Shown one piece after another: positions 1 to 8,213 of a stretch of 64,000 nt of DNA (position 1 is the first letter of the stretch; each line of letters starts with the position of its first letter). The notes below the pieces were generated by a model. The model worked only from the letters and a program-made list of their open reading frames with translations. It did not search any database and was not told the DNA's origin. Where the stretch lies: the NCBI RefSeq assembly GCF_010731775.1, contig NZ_AP022590.1, positions 2,666,001 to 2,730,000 on the forward strand. Reading direction: 5' to 3'. This stretch comes from Mycobacterium mantenii (GTDB taxonomy: Bacteria > Actinomycetota > Actinomycetes > Mycobacteriales > Mycobacteriaceae). The position numbers were made by a program, and so were the translations under genes.

Positions 1-1
1 G

Positions 2-586
2 GCCTACTGGCAGCAAGACCTTCCTCCGTCGGGCGACCTGCCGGCGGGCATGGCTCCCCCGCCGCCGGACGGGCCGAAGTCGTCGCGATGGTTGTGGCTC
101 GGCGCCGGTGCGGCGGTCCTGCTGGTCGTCGCTTTGGTGATCGCGCTGGTGCTCGCCAACGACGCGATCAAGACCCAGACCGCCGTCCCGCCGTTGCCGG
201 CGATGCCGGAGCCAAGCCCGCAGAGCCCGACGACGACGCACCGGTCACCGTCGCTCATCCCGGTCCCGATACCGCCGACCAGCGGCCCCGAGACGCCGCC
301 CGAGACGACCGGGCCGGCCGCCATGCAAGACGTCGTCTACACCGTCACCGGTGAGGGGCGCGCGATCAGCATCATGTACATCGATACCGGCGGGCTCATC
401 CAGACCGAATTCAACGTCGCCCTGCCCTGGAGCAAAGAGGTCAGCCTGTCGAAGTCCGCTTCCCACCCGGCCAACGTCACGATCGTCAACATCGGCCACA
501 GCGTCACCTGCACGCTCACCGTCGACGGGGTTCAGGTCAGCAAGCGGGTCGGCGGCGGCCTGACGATCTGCGACGCCCGCGGCTAG
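2..586 (+). CDS. Proline-rich MmpS-like membrane protein (Rv2507-like), 5' partial
   Basis: The reading frame is open to the left edge, so the true start lies outside the window; 194 codons plus stop are visible. The visible part has a Gly/Pro-rich cytoplasmic stretch, one strongly hydrophobic segment encoded at about 95-160, a Pro/Ser/Thr-rich linker, and a C-terminal beta-rich domain of about 85 residues. That layout (short N-terminus, one TM helix, Pro-rich linker, small extracytoplasmic beta domain) is seen in MmpS-type mycobacterial proteins. The gene sits directly before an Rv2508c-like permease, the position of Rv2507 in M. tuberculosis. It converges with that permease across a 15-nt gap. 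The biochemical role is unknown; the homology call rests on layout and synteny. Confidence 0.75.
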   Translation, partial: AYWQQDLPPSGDLPAGMAPPPPDGPKSSRWLWLGAGAAVLLVVALVIALVLANDAIKTQTAVPPLPAMPEPSPQSPTTTHRSPSLIPVPIPPTSGPETPPETTGPAAMQDVVYTVTGEGRAISIMYIDTGGLIQTEFNVALPWSKEVSLSKSASHPANVTIVNIGHSVTCTLTVDGVQVSKRVGGGLTICDARG

Positions 587-601
587 CGCTGCCTCGGCCG
601 G

Positions 602-1954
602 CTACGACGGTTCTACCGCGGGTTCGGTCACCACGACGCCGCGCAGCGGAACGCGGACCACCAGCATCGCCACCAGCCCAGCGATCAGCACCAGCGAAAT
701 GCCGCCGAGGCCGGCCCGCACGGCGCCGAAAACGTCGACGAACACCGAGAACAGCCACGGCGCGACGAACGCCACGGCCCGCCCGGTCATGGTGTAGAGG
801 CCGAACGCGACCCCTTCCCTGCCGTGCTTGGCCATCTGTAGCAGCAGCGCGCGCGACGACGACTGCGACGGCCCGATGAACACGCACAGCAGCAGCCCGC
901 ACACCCAGAACGCCACCGGCCCGGACAACACCATCAAGGTCAGGCCCAGGACGACGATCGCGGACAGGGACGCCACGATCACGGGTTTCGATCCGACGCG
1001 GTGGTCGACAAACCCACCCAGCACCGCGCCCACCGCGGCGACCACGCTGGCGGCCACCCCGAAGATCAGCACGTTGGCCTGCGAGATGCCGTACACGTTG
1101 ACGCCGAGCACCGCACCGAACGCGAATATCGCCGCCAGCCCATCCCGGAAGAGCGCGCTGGCGAACAGGAAGTACACCAGGTTGCGGTCGCGCCTCCATT
1201 CCGCGCTGATTTCCGTCCACAGCTTGCGATAGCCACCCAGCATGCTCGTCGGCTGATGCGTCTCCGACGATTCGCTCAACCGGTGCGCGACGAACAGCAG
1301 GGGCAGCGCCAGCACCGCGAACCAGATCGCGGCCACCACCATCGCCTCGCGGACATACAGCCCGTCCCGCAAGGGAACTGCCAGCAGGCCACGCGTGGCG
1401 TCGGGTCCGGCGCCGGACCCGGAGATGAATCCGGTGTAGATCACCAGCAGCAGCAGTACGCTCCCCAGATAACCCGCCGCCCAGCCGAATCCGGATATCC
1501 GACCGGCCGTCTGCGGCGTCGAGAGCTGACGCAGCATGGCGTTGTACGGGACGCTGGCCAGGTCGCCGCAGGCGGCCGTCGCGCCCAACAGCACCAGCCC
1601 CGCCCACAGGTAGCCGGGGCGGTCGCGGACGAAGAACATCAGGCAGGTCAGCGTCACCGCTGCGGCGGTCAGCACGCTCAATGCCACCCGCCTGCGGTGC
1701 GGGGACTCCACCCACACGCCGACGGCGGGCGCCAGCACGGCGACGGTCAGCCCGGCGACGGCCGCCGCGCGGCCCAACCAGCTCGCCGGCGAGGTGGTTC
1801 CGGATATCCCGACGCCAACGCTGCTGGTCAGATAGACGGCAAAGACGAAGGTGGCCACGATCGCGTTCAGACCGGTCGAGCCGCAATCCCAGAGCGCCCA
1901 CGCGAACACGTGCGACCGCACAGGCGTGGCGGCACGCGGTTCCGGCTGGCTCAT
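602..1954 (-). CDS. MFS-type integral membrane transporter (Rv2508c-like)
   Basis: This 450-residue protein is almost entirely hydrophobic, with about 12 predicted membrane segments, consistent with a major facilitator superfamily permease of the inner membrane. The start MSQPEP was chosen because the frame upstream reads through the divergent SDR gene with no membrane character, and because a TATAGA -10-like hexamer lies 15-20 nt upstream on this strand. It is divergent from the SDR at 2024 and occupies the position of Rv2508c, annotated as a Leu/Ala-rich integral membrane protein. The substrate cannot be told from sequence. Confidence 0.8.
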   Translation of the reverse strand: MSQPEPRAATPVRSHVFAWALWDCGSTGLNAIVATFVFAVYLTSSVGVGISGTTSPASWLGRAAAVAGLTVAVLAPAVGVWVESPHRRRVALSVLTAAAVTLTCLMFFVRDRPGYLWAGLVLLGATAACGDLASVPYNAMLRQLSTPQTAGRISGFGWAAGYLGSVLLLLVIYTGFISGSGAGPDATRGLLAVPLRDGLYVREAMVVAAIWFAVLALPLLFVAHRLSESSETHQPTSMLGGYRKLWTEISAEWRRDRNLVYFLFASALFRDGLAAIFAFGAVLGVNVYGISQANVLIFGVAASVVAAVGAVLGGFVDHRVGSKPVIVASLSAIVVLGLTLMVLSGPVAFWVCGLLLCVFIGPSQSSSRALLLQMAKHGREGVAFGLYTMTGRAVAFVAPWLFSVFVDVFGAVRAGLGGISLVLIAGLVAMLVVRVPLRGVVVTEPAVEPS

Positions 1955-2023
1955 GCCCGGCAACTCTATAGGCGCCCGCGATCGCCTGCGGGCCGCGTAT
2001 CGCCCGCTGTCTACGATTGGCGC

Positions 2024-2830
2024 ATGCCGATACCCGCTCCTAGCCCCGAGGCGCGCGCCGTTGTCACCGGAGCTTCGCAGAACATCGGTGAAGCGCTCGC
2101 CACCGAACTCGCCGCACGCGGACACAACCTGATCGTCACCGCGCGCCGCGAAGACCTGCTCAAGGACCTGGCCGCTCGCCTGACCGACCAGTACGGCGTC
2201 ACCGTCGAGGTTCGCGCCGCCGACCTTGCCGACCCGGCCGAACGCGCGAAACTGTGCGACGAGCTGGCCGCCCGCCCCATCTCGATCCTGTGCGCCAATG
2301 CCGGCACCGCCACCTTCGGTCCGGTCGCCACGCTCAATCCGGCCGGCGAAAAGGCTCAGCTGCAGCTGAATGTCCTTGGTGTGCACGACCTTACGTTGGC
2401 GGTGCTGCCGGGGATGGTCGAGCGGAAGGCCGGCGGCATCCTGATTTCCGGCTCGGCGGCAGGTAATTCGCCGATCCCCTACAACGCCACCTATGCGGCC
2501 ACCAAGGCGTTCGCGAACACCTTCAGCGAATCGCTGCGCGGCGAGCTGCGCGGGTCCGGTGTCAATGTGACGCTGCTGGCGCCCGGCCCGGTGCGCACCG
2601 ACCTGCCCGATGACACCGAGGCATCGATCGTCGAGCGGCTGGTGCCCGACTTTCTCTGGATTTCGACCGAGCACACCGCGCGGGTGTCGCTGGATGCGTT
2701 GGCGCGCAACAAGATGCGCGTCGTCCCAGGCCTGACGTCGAAGGCCATGTCGGTGGCCAGCGGGTACGGTCCCCGCGCCATCGTGGCGCCCATCGTGGGT
2801 GCGTTCTACAAAAAGCTCGGCGGCGGGTAG
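2024..2830 (+). CDS. Short-chain dehydrogenase/reductase (Rv2509-like)
   Basis: This is a 268-residue SDR. The N-terminal dinucleotide-binding motif reads TGASQNIG (an Asn replaces the usual central Gly), followed by an NAG-type strand (CANAG). The catalytic region has a Ser in ISGSAAG and the YAATK motif (YxxxK). Length and position match Rv2509, a mycobacterial SDR. The start ATG lies 6 nt after a TACGAT -10-like hexamer at 2012-2017, so the transcript may be leaderless. It converges with the ATPase gene at 2834 with a 3-nt gap. In this family the enzyme reduces or oxidises a ketone or alcohol with NAD(P)(H); the exact substrate is not visible. Confidence 0.85.
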   Translation: MPIPAPSPEARAVVTGASQNIGEALATELAARGHNLIVTARREDLLKDLAARLTDQYGVTVEVRAADLADPAERAKLCDELAARPISILCANAGTATFGPVATLNPAGEKAQLQLNVLGVHDLTLAVLPGMVERKAGGILISGSAAGNSPIPYNATYAATKAFANTFSESLRGELRGSGVNVTLLAPGPVRTDLPDDTEASIVERLVPDFLWISTEHTARVSLDALARNKMRVVPGLTSKAMSVASGYGPRAIVAPIVGAFYKKLGGG

Positions 2831-2833
2831 GCG

Positions 2834-4414
2834 TTACTTCCGGCGGCGGCCGGTGCCGAAGATGCCCTTCACCGCCTCGCGTATCGCGGTGTTGATACCG
2901 CTTTTCACCGTCGGGTTCTGCAGGACTTCCTCCCACATGGACGGACCTTTCGACCCCTTGGGCTCCGCCGGTTCCGGCATCGGCGGGACCGGCTCGTTCG
3001 GCGGCACCGGCGGGTAGTCGGACCGGGCCTGCGGCGGCTGCGGCGCGGGTTGGGCTTGCTGATCCCGTGGTCCGGCCTGGGGCTGCGCCGGCTGGGCGAC
3101 CGTCTGGCCGTATTTCGCCTGCAGCGGACTGTTTTTGGCCGCGGCCGCGATCTCGTCGGTGCCGATCGAGGCCATCAGCGACCGGGGCACTCGCATCCTG
3201 GTCCACGCGACCGGCGTCGGTGCGCCCTTCTCGGACAGCACGGTGACGACGGCCTCGCCGATACCCAGCGACGTCAGCGCCGACTCCAGGTCGTACACAT
3301 CGGTTCTCGGGTAGGTGCGGACGGTCTTGCTCAGCGCCTTCTGGTCGTCGGGCGTGAATGCCCGCAGCGCGTGCTGGATCCGGGCGCCCAGCTGGGAGAG
3401 CACGTCGTTGGGGATGTCCGTCGGCAGCTGCGTGCAGAAGAACACCCCGACGCCCTTGGAGCGGATCAGCTTGACGGTCTGCTCGACCTGCTCGAGGAAG
3501 GCCTTGGACGCGTCGGCGAACAACAGGTGCGCCTCGTCGAAGAAGAACACCAGCTTGGGCCGGTCCACGTCACCGACCTCGTCCAGTTTCGCGTACAGGT
3601 CGGCGAGCAGCCACATCAGGAAGGTGGAGAAGATGACGGGGCGCACCGACTGACCGGTGAACTCCAGCAGCGAGATGATGCCCTGGCCCCGGTCGTTGGC
3701 GCGCAGCAGATCGTTCGGGTCGAGCTTGGGCTCGCCGAAGAACGTGTCCCCGCCCTCGGCATCGAGGTTCACCAGCGCCCGCAGGATGACGCCCGCCGTC
3801 GTCGCCGAAACGCCGCCCAGCGATTTCAGGTCTTCCTTGCCCGCATCGCTGGTCAGGTAGCCGATCGCGCCGCGTAGGTCGTCCGTGGTGACCAGCCGAT
3901 GATTTTGATCCTTGGCCCAGTGGAAGATCAGCCCCAGCGTCGACTCTTGAGTGGCGTTGAGCCCCAACACTTTCGACAACAACACCGGGCCGAAACTGTC
4001 GACGGTCGCGCGTATCGGCACGCCGATTCCCTTGGTGCCCAACGACAAAAACTCGACCGGATATCCCGTCGGCTCCCAATTGTCGCCGGTGTCCTTGGCC
4101 CGCGCGGCGGTCTTGTCGTTGCGCTGTCCGGGCTGGGCCAGCCCGGACAGGTCGCCCTTCACGTCGGCCATCAGCACGGGCACACCGGCGGCGCTGAGCT
4201 GCTCGGCGATCAGTTGCAGCGTCTTGGTCTTGCCCGTTCCGGTGGCCCCGGCCACCAGGCCGTGCCTGTTGATGGTGGCCAGCGGGATACGGATCTGCGC
4301 CGCCGGGTCGGCCGCGCCGTCGATGACGACCGTACCCAATTCCAGCGCCTGGCCGTCGACGGCGTAGCCGCCGGCGATCTGCGTCGCGGCCGTGGCCGCC
4401 GAATCGGTGCTCAT
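2834..4414 (-). CDS. HerA-like / DUF853 P-loop ATPase (Rv2510c-like)
   Basis: A 526-residue ATPase. The Walker A motif GATGTGKT lies near residues 56-63 and a Walker B region ([12 protein letters not shown]) near 290-300, followed by a sensor-like segment with an [10 protein letters not shown] stretch. The C-terminus is a Pro/Gln-rich low-complexity tail (about 440-490) and a short conserved end. This is the architecture of the HerA-like DUF853 family, hexameric motor ATPases of the FtsK/HerA group. An RBS-like GAGGGG lies about 10 nt before the ATG. It is divergent from orn, as Rv2510c is in M. tuberculosis. Cellular function is not established. Confidence 0.85.
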   Translation of the reverse strand: MSTDSAATAATQIAGGYAVDGQALELGTVVIDGAADPAAQIRIPLATINRHGLVAGATGTGKTKTLQLIAEQLSAAGVPVLMADVKGDLSGLAQPGQRNDKTAARAKDTGDNWEPTGYPVEFLSLGTKGIGVPIRATVDSFGPVLLSKVLGLNATQESTLGLIFHWAKDQNHRLVTTDDLRGAIGYLTSDAGKEDLKSLGGVSATTAGVILRALVNLDAEGGDTFFGEPKLDPNDLLRANDRGQGIISLLEFTGQSVRPVIFSTFLMWLLADLYAKLDEVGDVDRPKLVFFFDEAHLLFADASKAFLEQVEQTVKLIRSKGVGVFFCTQLPTDIPNDVLSQLGARIQHALRAFTPDDQKALSKTVRTYPRTDVYDLESALTSLGIGEAVVTVLSEKGAPTPVAWTRMRVPRSLMASIGTDEIAAAAKNSPLQAKYGQTVAQPAQPQAGPRDQQAQPAPQPPQARSDYPPVPPNEPVPPMPEPAEPKGSKGPSMWEEVLQNPTVKSGINTAIREAVKGIFGTGRRRK

Positions 4415-4534
4415 CGTGCTGCGCCCCTCTTCCCCGGTGGTTCGGCATGCAGTTCGACAACGCTCACCCTACTTCTCCAGCGGATACGGGGGAGAGGGCC
4501 GCCGCGGGCGCCACCTGGGCCTAGTCTGAGCGCT

Positions 4535-5182
4535 GTGCGAGACGAATTGGTGTGGATCGACTGCGAGATGACCGGGCTTGATCTGGGTTCGGACAAGCTG
4601 ATTGAGATCGCGGCGCTGGTGACCGACGCGGATTTGAACATTCTCGGCGAGGGGGTCGACGTGGTGATCCATGCCGACGATGCCGCGCTTTCGGCAATGG
4701 GCGAGGTGGTCACCGAAATGCACTCGCGTTCCGGGCTGACCGACGAAGTGAGGGCCTCCACCGTCGACCTGGCGACCGCCGAGGCGATGGTTCTGGACTA
4801 CATCGGCGAACACGTCAAGCAACCCAAGACGGCGCCGCTGGCCGGAAACTCCATCGCCACCGACCGCGCCTTCATCGTGCGCGACATGCCCGGCCTGGAC
4901 TCGTTCCTGCACTACCGCATGATCGACGTGAGCTCGATCAAAGAACTCTGCCGGCGCTGGTACCCGCGGATTTATTTCGGTCAGCCGGTCAAGGGGCTGG
5001 CCCACCGCGCGCTGGCCGACATCCATGAGTCCATCCGCGAGCTGCAGTTCTATCGGCAAACCGCATTCGTCTCGCCGCCGGGCCCGTCTACCAGCGAAAT
5101 CGAGGCGGTGGTCGCCGCCCTCGACGGCGGAAAAGACGCACCGGGGCCAAGCGATTCGGCCAGCGCGCCGCCAACGGGCTAG
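4535..5182 (+). CDS. orn: Oligoribonuclease
   Basis: The 215-residue product is a DEDDh 3'-5' exoribonuclease that degrades 2-5-nt RNAs, including the pGpG left by cyclic-di-GMP breakdown. Visible motifs are Exo[11 protein letters not shown] near residues 7-16, ExoII with NSIATDRAF near 107, and Exo[13 protein letters not shown] near 157-166 with the general-base His and final Asp. The GTG start was chosen for length agreement with Rv2511 and because a TAGTCT -10-like hexamer lies 7 nt upstream, suggesting a leaderless transcript. The C-terminal tail after about residue 180 is poorly conserved. tRNA-His follows 55 nt downstream. Confidence 0.95.
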   Translation: MRDELVWIDCEMTGLDLGSDKLIEIAALVTDADLNILGEGVDVVIHADDAALSAMGEVVTEMHSRSGLTDEVRASTVDLATAEAMVLDYIGEHVKQPKTAPLAGNSIATDRAFIVRDMPGLDSFLHYRMIDVSSIKELCRRWYPRIYFGQPVKGLAHRALADIHESIRELQFYRQTAFVSPPGPSTSEIEAVVAALDGGKDAPGPSDSASAPPTG

Positions 5183-5237
5183 TATCGACGTCGCCGCTCG
5201 TTGACCCTGATCGTGCGAAGGTCGGCCTGCGGTCGTG

Positions 5238-5313
5238 GTGGGTGTAGTTCAGTTGGTAGAGCGTCAGGTTGTGATCCTGAATGTCGCGGGTTCGAGTCCC
5301 GTCACTCACCCCA
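5238..5313 (+). tRNA. tRNA-His (GTG anticodon)
   Basis: A canonical cloverleaf: acceptor arm GTGGGTG pairs with CACTCAC, the anticodon GTG is at 5271-5273 in a 7-nt loop, the T-loop is GGTTCGAGTCC, and CCA is encoded at 5311-5313. The base before the acceptor stem (5237) is G and the discriminator is C, which supply the G-1:C73 identity pair specific to tRNA-His. A strong hairpin terminator follows directly. Confidence 0.97.
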
Positions 5314-5315
5314 CA

Positions 5316-5346
5316 GGTCAGGGAGCATCGCGCTCCCTGACCTTTT
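5316..5346 (+). terminator. Rho-independent terminator after tRNA-His
   Basis: A perfect 11-bp stem, GGTCAGGGAGC (5316-5326) pairing with GCTCCCTGACC (5332-5342) around a 5-nt loop, is followed by TTTT. This is an unusually clean intrinsic terminator for a GC-rich mycobacterium and ends the tRNA-His transcript. Confidence 0.85.
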
Positions 5347-5396
5347 ATCGTGTTAACGACTCCCCGCAATGCGGATGCACCCGTGAGTGGAAAGCA

Positions 5397-5831
5397 GTGA
5401 CCAGACAACATCCCGCCCCGGCCAGACGAGCCCCGCTTCGCGCGGGCCGTTGGGCCACGTGTACAGCCGTGGGGGTGGTCGCGCTGTTTCTCGGGGGCTG
5501 CGGCGGGTCGAGTCACACCACGACGACCGTGATCTCGACGCTGCCGGCCGAGACCAAAACGGTGACCAAGACCGTCGCCCCGCCACCCCCGCCGGGGCCC
5601 AGGACTTCGATCGAGAGCAACGGCACCTACATCGTCAACAAAGACATCGCCGCGGGCACCTATCGCACCGATGGCGGCAAATACGGATGCTATTGGGCCA
5701 GGCTGCGCAGTTTCGACACCAACGACATCATCGACAACAACGTCGGCGACGGCCCCCAGGTGGTCCGGATCCTGCCGACCGATGTCGCGTTCATGACCCG
5801 CAGTTGCGGGAACTGGCACAAGATCGACTGA
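5397..5831 (+). CDS. Putative secreted lipoprotein, function unknown
   Basis: A 144-residue protein with a basic N-terminus, a hydrophobic signal segment and an LGGC lipobox, so it is predicted to be lipid-anchored on the outer face of the membrane. A Thr/Pro-rich linker is followed by a compact domain (residues about 70-144) beginning with a GTYIVNKDIAAGTYRTDG segment. Repeats of that kind occur in actinobacterial secreted proteins of unknown function. Two Cys residues in the domain (in KYGCYW and SCGNW) could form a disulfide. The GTG start is the only one placing the signal peptide at the N-terminus. It occupies the space between orn and lppS that holds IS1081 and several other genes in M. 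tuberculosis. Confidence 0.75.
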   Translation: MTRQHPAPARRAPLRAGRWATCTAVGVVALFLGGCGGSSHTTTTVISTLPAETKTVTKTVAPPPPPGPRTSIESNGTYIVNKDIAAGTYRTDGGKYGCYWARLRSFDTNDIIDNNVGDGPQVVRILPTDVAFMTRSCGNWHKID

Positions 5832-5839
5832 CCCGCACG

Positions 5840-7036
5840 TCAGGTGTTGGCGTTGCCCGCCTTCCACTGTGCCCAGGGGATGTTCCAGTCGCCCAGCCCC
5901 TCAATCCCCGGCAGCGTCGGCCCGACCGTATGCACCACCTCGACGATGTCGCCGCTCTTGCTGTGGTCGTAGAACCACTCGGCGTTGCTCGGACTGACGT
6001 TGAGGCAGCCGTGGCTGGTGTTGGTGTGGCCCTGAGCGCCCACCGACCACGGCGCTGAATGCACGAAGACGCCGCTGTAGGACATCTGCGTGGCCCAGTC
6101 GACCTCGGTGCGGTATCCGTTGGGCGAGTTGACCGGAACGCCGTAGGTCGAGGAATCCATGATGATGTGCTTGAAGCGCGCGCCGATGATGTAGACGCCG
6201 TTGGCCGTTGGGGTGCTGTCCTTGCCCATCGACGTCGGCATGGTCTTGACGACGTCACCGTTGACCCGCACGGTCACCGTCTTGGTGGTGTCGTCGGCCG
6301 TCGAGATCACCTCGTCGCCGATGGTGAAGTGCGTCTTGACGTTGTCCTCGCCGAACATCCCGTCGCCCAGATCCACCCCGTAGGTGTTGACCGCCACGTC
6401 GATGGCGGTCCCCGACTTCCAGAAATGCTCTGGGCGCCAACGCACTTCGCGGTTGTTCAGCCAGTAGAACGCGCCCTCTACCGGCGGGTTGGTGGTGATG
6501 TTGATGGCCTTTTGGGCCGCCGCCCGGTTCGCGATGTTCTCGTCGAAGCGGATCGCCACCGGCTCACCGATGCCCACCACGTCGCCGTCGGCCGGACTGA
6601 CGTAGGGCATGGTCAGATGGGCGGGTGAACTGGTCTCGAACGTCATCTGCTTGCTGGCCGCGCCGCCCAGGCCGGTCGCCTTCGCGCTCAGGGTGTAGCG
6701 CCGGTTGTAGCCGAGCTGCTCGGTGGTCGACCAGCGCAGCCCGTCGGGACTCAGCTGCCCACTGATCGACTTGCCGTTCTCGTTGACCATGGTGACCGAC
6801 GCGAGCACCCCATAGGCGACGGTCACGGTCACCGGCGCATCCACCGTCACACCGACGGCGCCGTCGGTCACCGAGGCGGTGAGCTTGGGGACCAGCAGGT
6901 CGGCGAACGGGGTGCCCTTGTCGAAGATGACCTTCGGCGGTGCCGCCGCTTGGTTGCTGTGACAGGCGGCGCCGAAGACAGCAATCGGAACCATCGCGGC
7001 CACCAGCCACGATCGCCGTCTCCGCAAATGCGCCAT
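5840..7036 (-). CDS. lppS: L,D-transpeptidase lipoprotein (LppS/LdtMt5-like)
   Basis: This 398-residue cell-wall enzyme forms 3-3 (mDAP-mDAP) peptidoglycan cross-links on the outer side of the membrane. The N-terminus has four Arg, a hydrophobic segment and an FGAAC lipobox. Two Ig-like domains follow (about 50-250), then a YkuD catalytic domain carrying the signature SHGCLN with nucleophile Cys and an upstream VHSAPW His. A Trp-containing C-terminal segment follows. The start ATG has a GGAAGG Shine-Dalgarno 7 nt upstream; earlier in-frame starts lack one and bury the signal peptide. Rv2518c is the M. tuberculosis counterpart by domain order and synteny. Confidence 0.92.
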   Translation of the reverse strand: MAHLRRRRSWLVAAMVPIAVFGAACHSNQAAAPPKVIFDKGTPFADLLVPKLTASVTDGAVGVTVDAPVTVTVAYGVLASVTMVNENGKSISGQLSPDGLRWSTTEQLGYNRRYTLSAKATGLGGAASKQMTFETSSPAHLTMPYVSPADGDVVGIGEPVAIRFDENIANRAAAQKAINITTNPPVEGAFYWLNNREVRWRPEHFWKSGTAIDVAVNTYGVDLGDGMFGEDNVKTHFTIGDEVISTADDTTKTVTVRVNGDVVKTMPTSMGKDSTPTANGVYIIGARFKHIIMDSSTYGVPVNSPNGYRTEVDWATQMSYSGVFVHSAPWSVGAQGHTNTSHGCLNVSPSNAEWFYDHSKSGDIVEVVHTVGPTLPGIEGLGDWNIPWAQWKAGNANT

Positions 7037-7233
7037 CCAGTGACCTTCCCAGTGTTTCTCCAGTTGGTCACCGCTGACCAGCGAGGTAGCTGCAGGCATT
7101 CTAATGGCTTTCGCCGACACGCCCATGCGTACGAAAGGCGGGGCGGCCGTTCGGTGTCGCCACCGCAATGAATTCGTCATTCGGGCGAGGTCCAGGACCC
7201 GCCTCAAGCATTTCCAGACCCGTTGCGGGCCGA

Positions 7234-8136
7234 TTACGCCGGCAATCCGACCTCGTCACGCAGCTGCGCCTCGACCGTGTCGCGGGTGCTGACGGCCTCG
7301 ACGCGCGCGAGCCTGACGATCGCCGCGGTCATCACCAGCGCCGCCACCGCCAGGGCGATCATCCCGGCCCGGCCCGTGTTCAGCGTCTCGCCGAGGACGA
7401 CGACGCCGAGCACCGCAGCCACCACCGGCTGCGACATCTGCAGGGTCGGCATCGACGCGGTCAACGGACCCGCCCGGAACGCCGACTGACTCCACGCCAC
7501 GCCCCCCAGCGCGACCAGGAGGCCGGCATACAGCTCCGGGGTCCGGGTCACCGCGCCCGCACCGTCACCGAGCCGGGCGACGACCTCTTTGGCGAGCACC
7601 GCGAAGACGCCCCACAACGACCCCGATGCGAAGGCGAACAGCGCCGCGGCCGCGGCACCACCCCAGATGCGACCGGCCACCACACAGCCGACCAGCAGCG
7701 GCCCAAGGACGGCGGCCACCGCTGCCCACGTTCGCAGCGATGCGCCCGAATGACCGGCCTGCGGATTGCCCACGATCACGACCACGATCACCGCGGCCGT
7801 CAGCAATGCGGCCCACACCCATTCGCCACCGGTCACGGTGCGGTGCGAGAACCTGGCGTTGATGGGCAGCGCGAACAGCACCGAGGACATCAGCAGCGCC
7901 TGCACCAGCAGCACCGAACCCCCGCCCAACGCCGCAGCCTGCAACGCGATGCTCGCCACCAGCAGCAGTGCGCCCCACCACCACCGCCGATTGCGCAGCA
8001 GGCTGGAGAACAATTCGACGGGGCCGGCCGACCGGTCGGCGATGCAGCGCGCAGCGCGCTGCTGCAGGACATCGCCGATCGCCACGCACAACGCAGAACT
8101 CAACGCCAGTAGCGCGGCGATATTCGCTTGAGCCAT
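7234..8136 (-). CDS. DMT-superfamily (EamA-like) membrane transporter
   Basis: A 300-residue protein with about 9-10 hydrophobic helices and the internal twofold repeat expected of drug/metabolite transporters. The segment [21 protein letters not shown] in the second half resembles the conserved end of an EamA unit and is split here only to describe it. A GGAGAA ribosome-binding site lies 5 nt before the ATG. It follows the MMPL gene in the same orientation with a 77-nt gap. This gene and the MMPL gene are not in the M. tuberculosis interval between lppS and Rv2520c, so they are accessory. Substrate unknown. Confidence 0.8.
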   Translation of the reverse strand: MAQANIAALLALSSALCVAIGDVLQQRAARCIADRSAGPVELFSSLLRNRRWWWGALLLVASIALQAAALGGGSVLLVQALLMSSVLFALPINARFSHRTVTGGEWVWAALLTAAVIVVVIVGNPQAGHSGASLRTWAAVAAVLGPLLVGCVVAGRIWGGAAAAALFAFASGSLWGVFAVLAKEVVARLGDGAGAVTRTPELYAGLLVALGGVAWSQSAFRAGPLTASMPTLQMSQPVVAAVLGVVVLGETLNTGRAGMIALAVAALVMTAAIVRLARVEAVSTRDTVEAQLRDEVGLPA

Positions 8137-8213
8137 AAGGTTCTCCGTCGATGTCTGGCAGCGCCGGCATCTTCTTATGCGAAAGTCATTGCCCTAGAGC
8201 GCACCTCGTCGTG

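Noticed and set aside
1001..2023. Long plus-strand open frame upstream of the Rv2509-like SDR
   Set aside because: It lies antisense to the MFS permease, has a low-complexity Arg/Gln/His-rich translation and only extends the SDR frame; the leaderless ATG at 2024 fits the family length.
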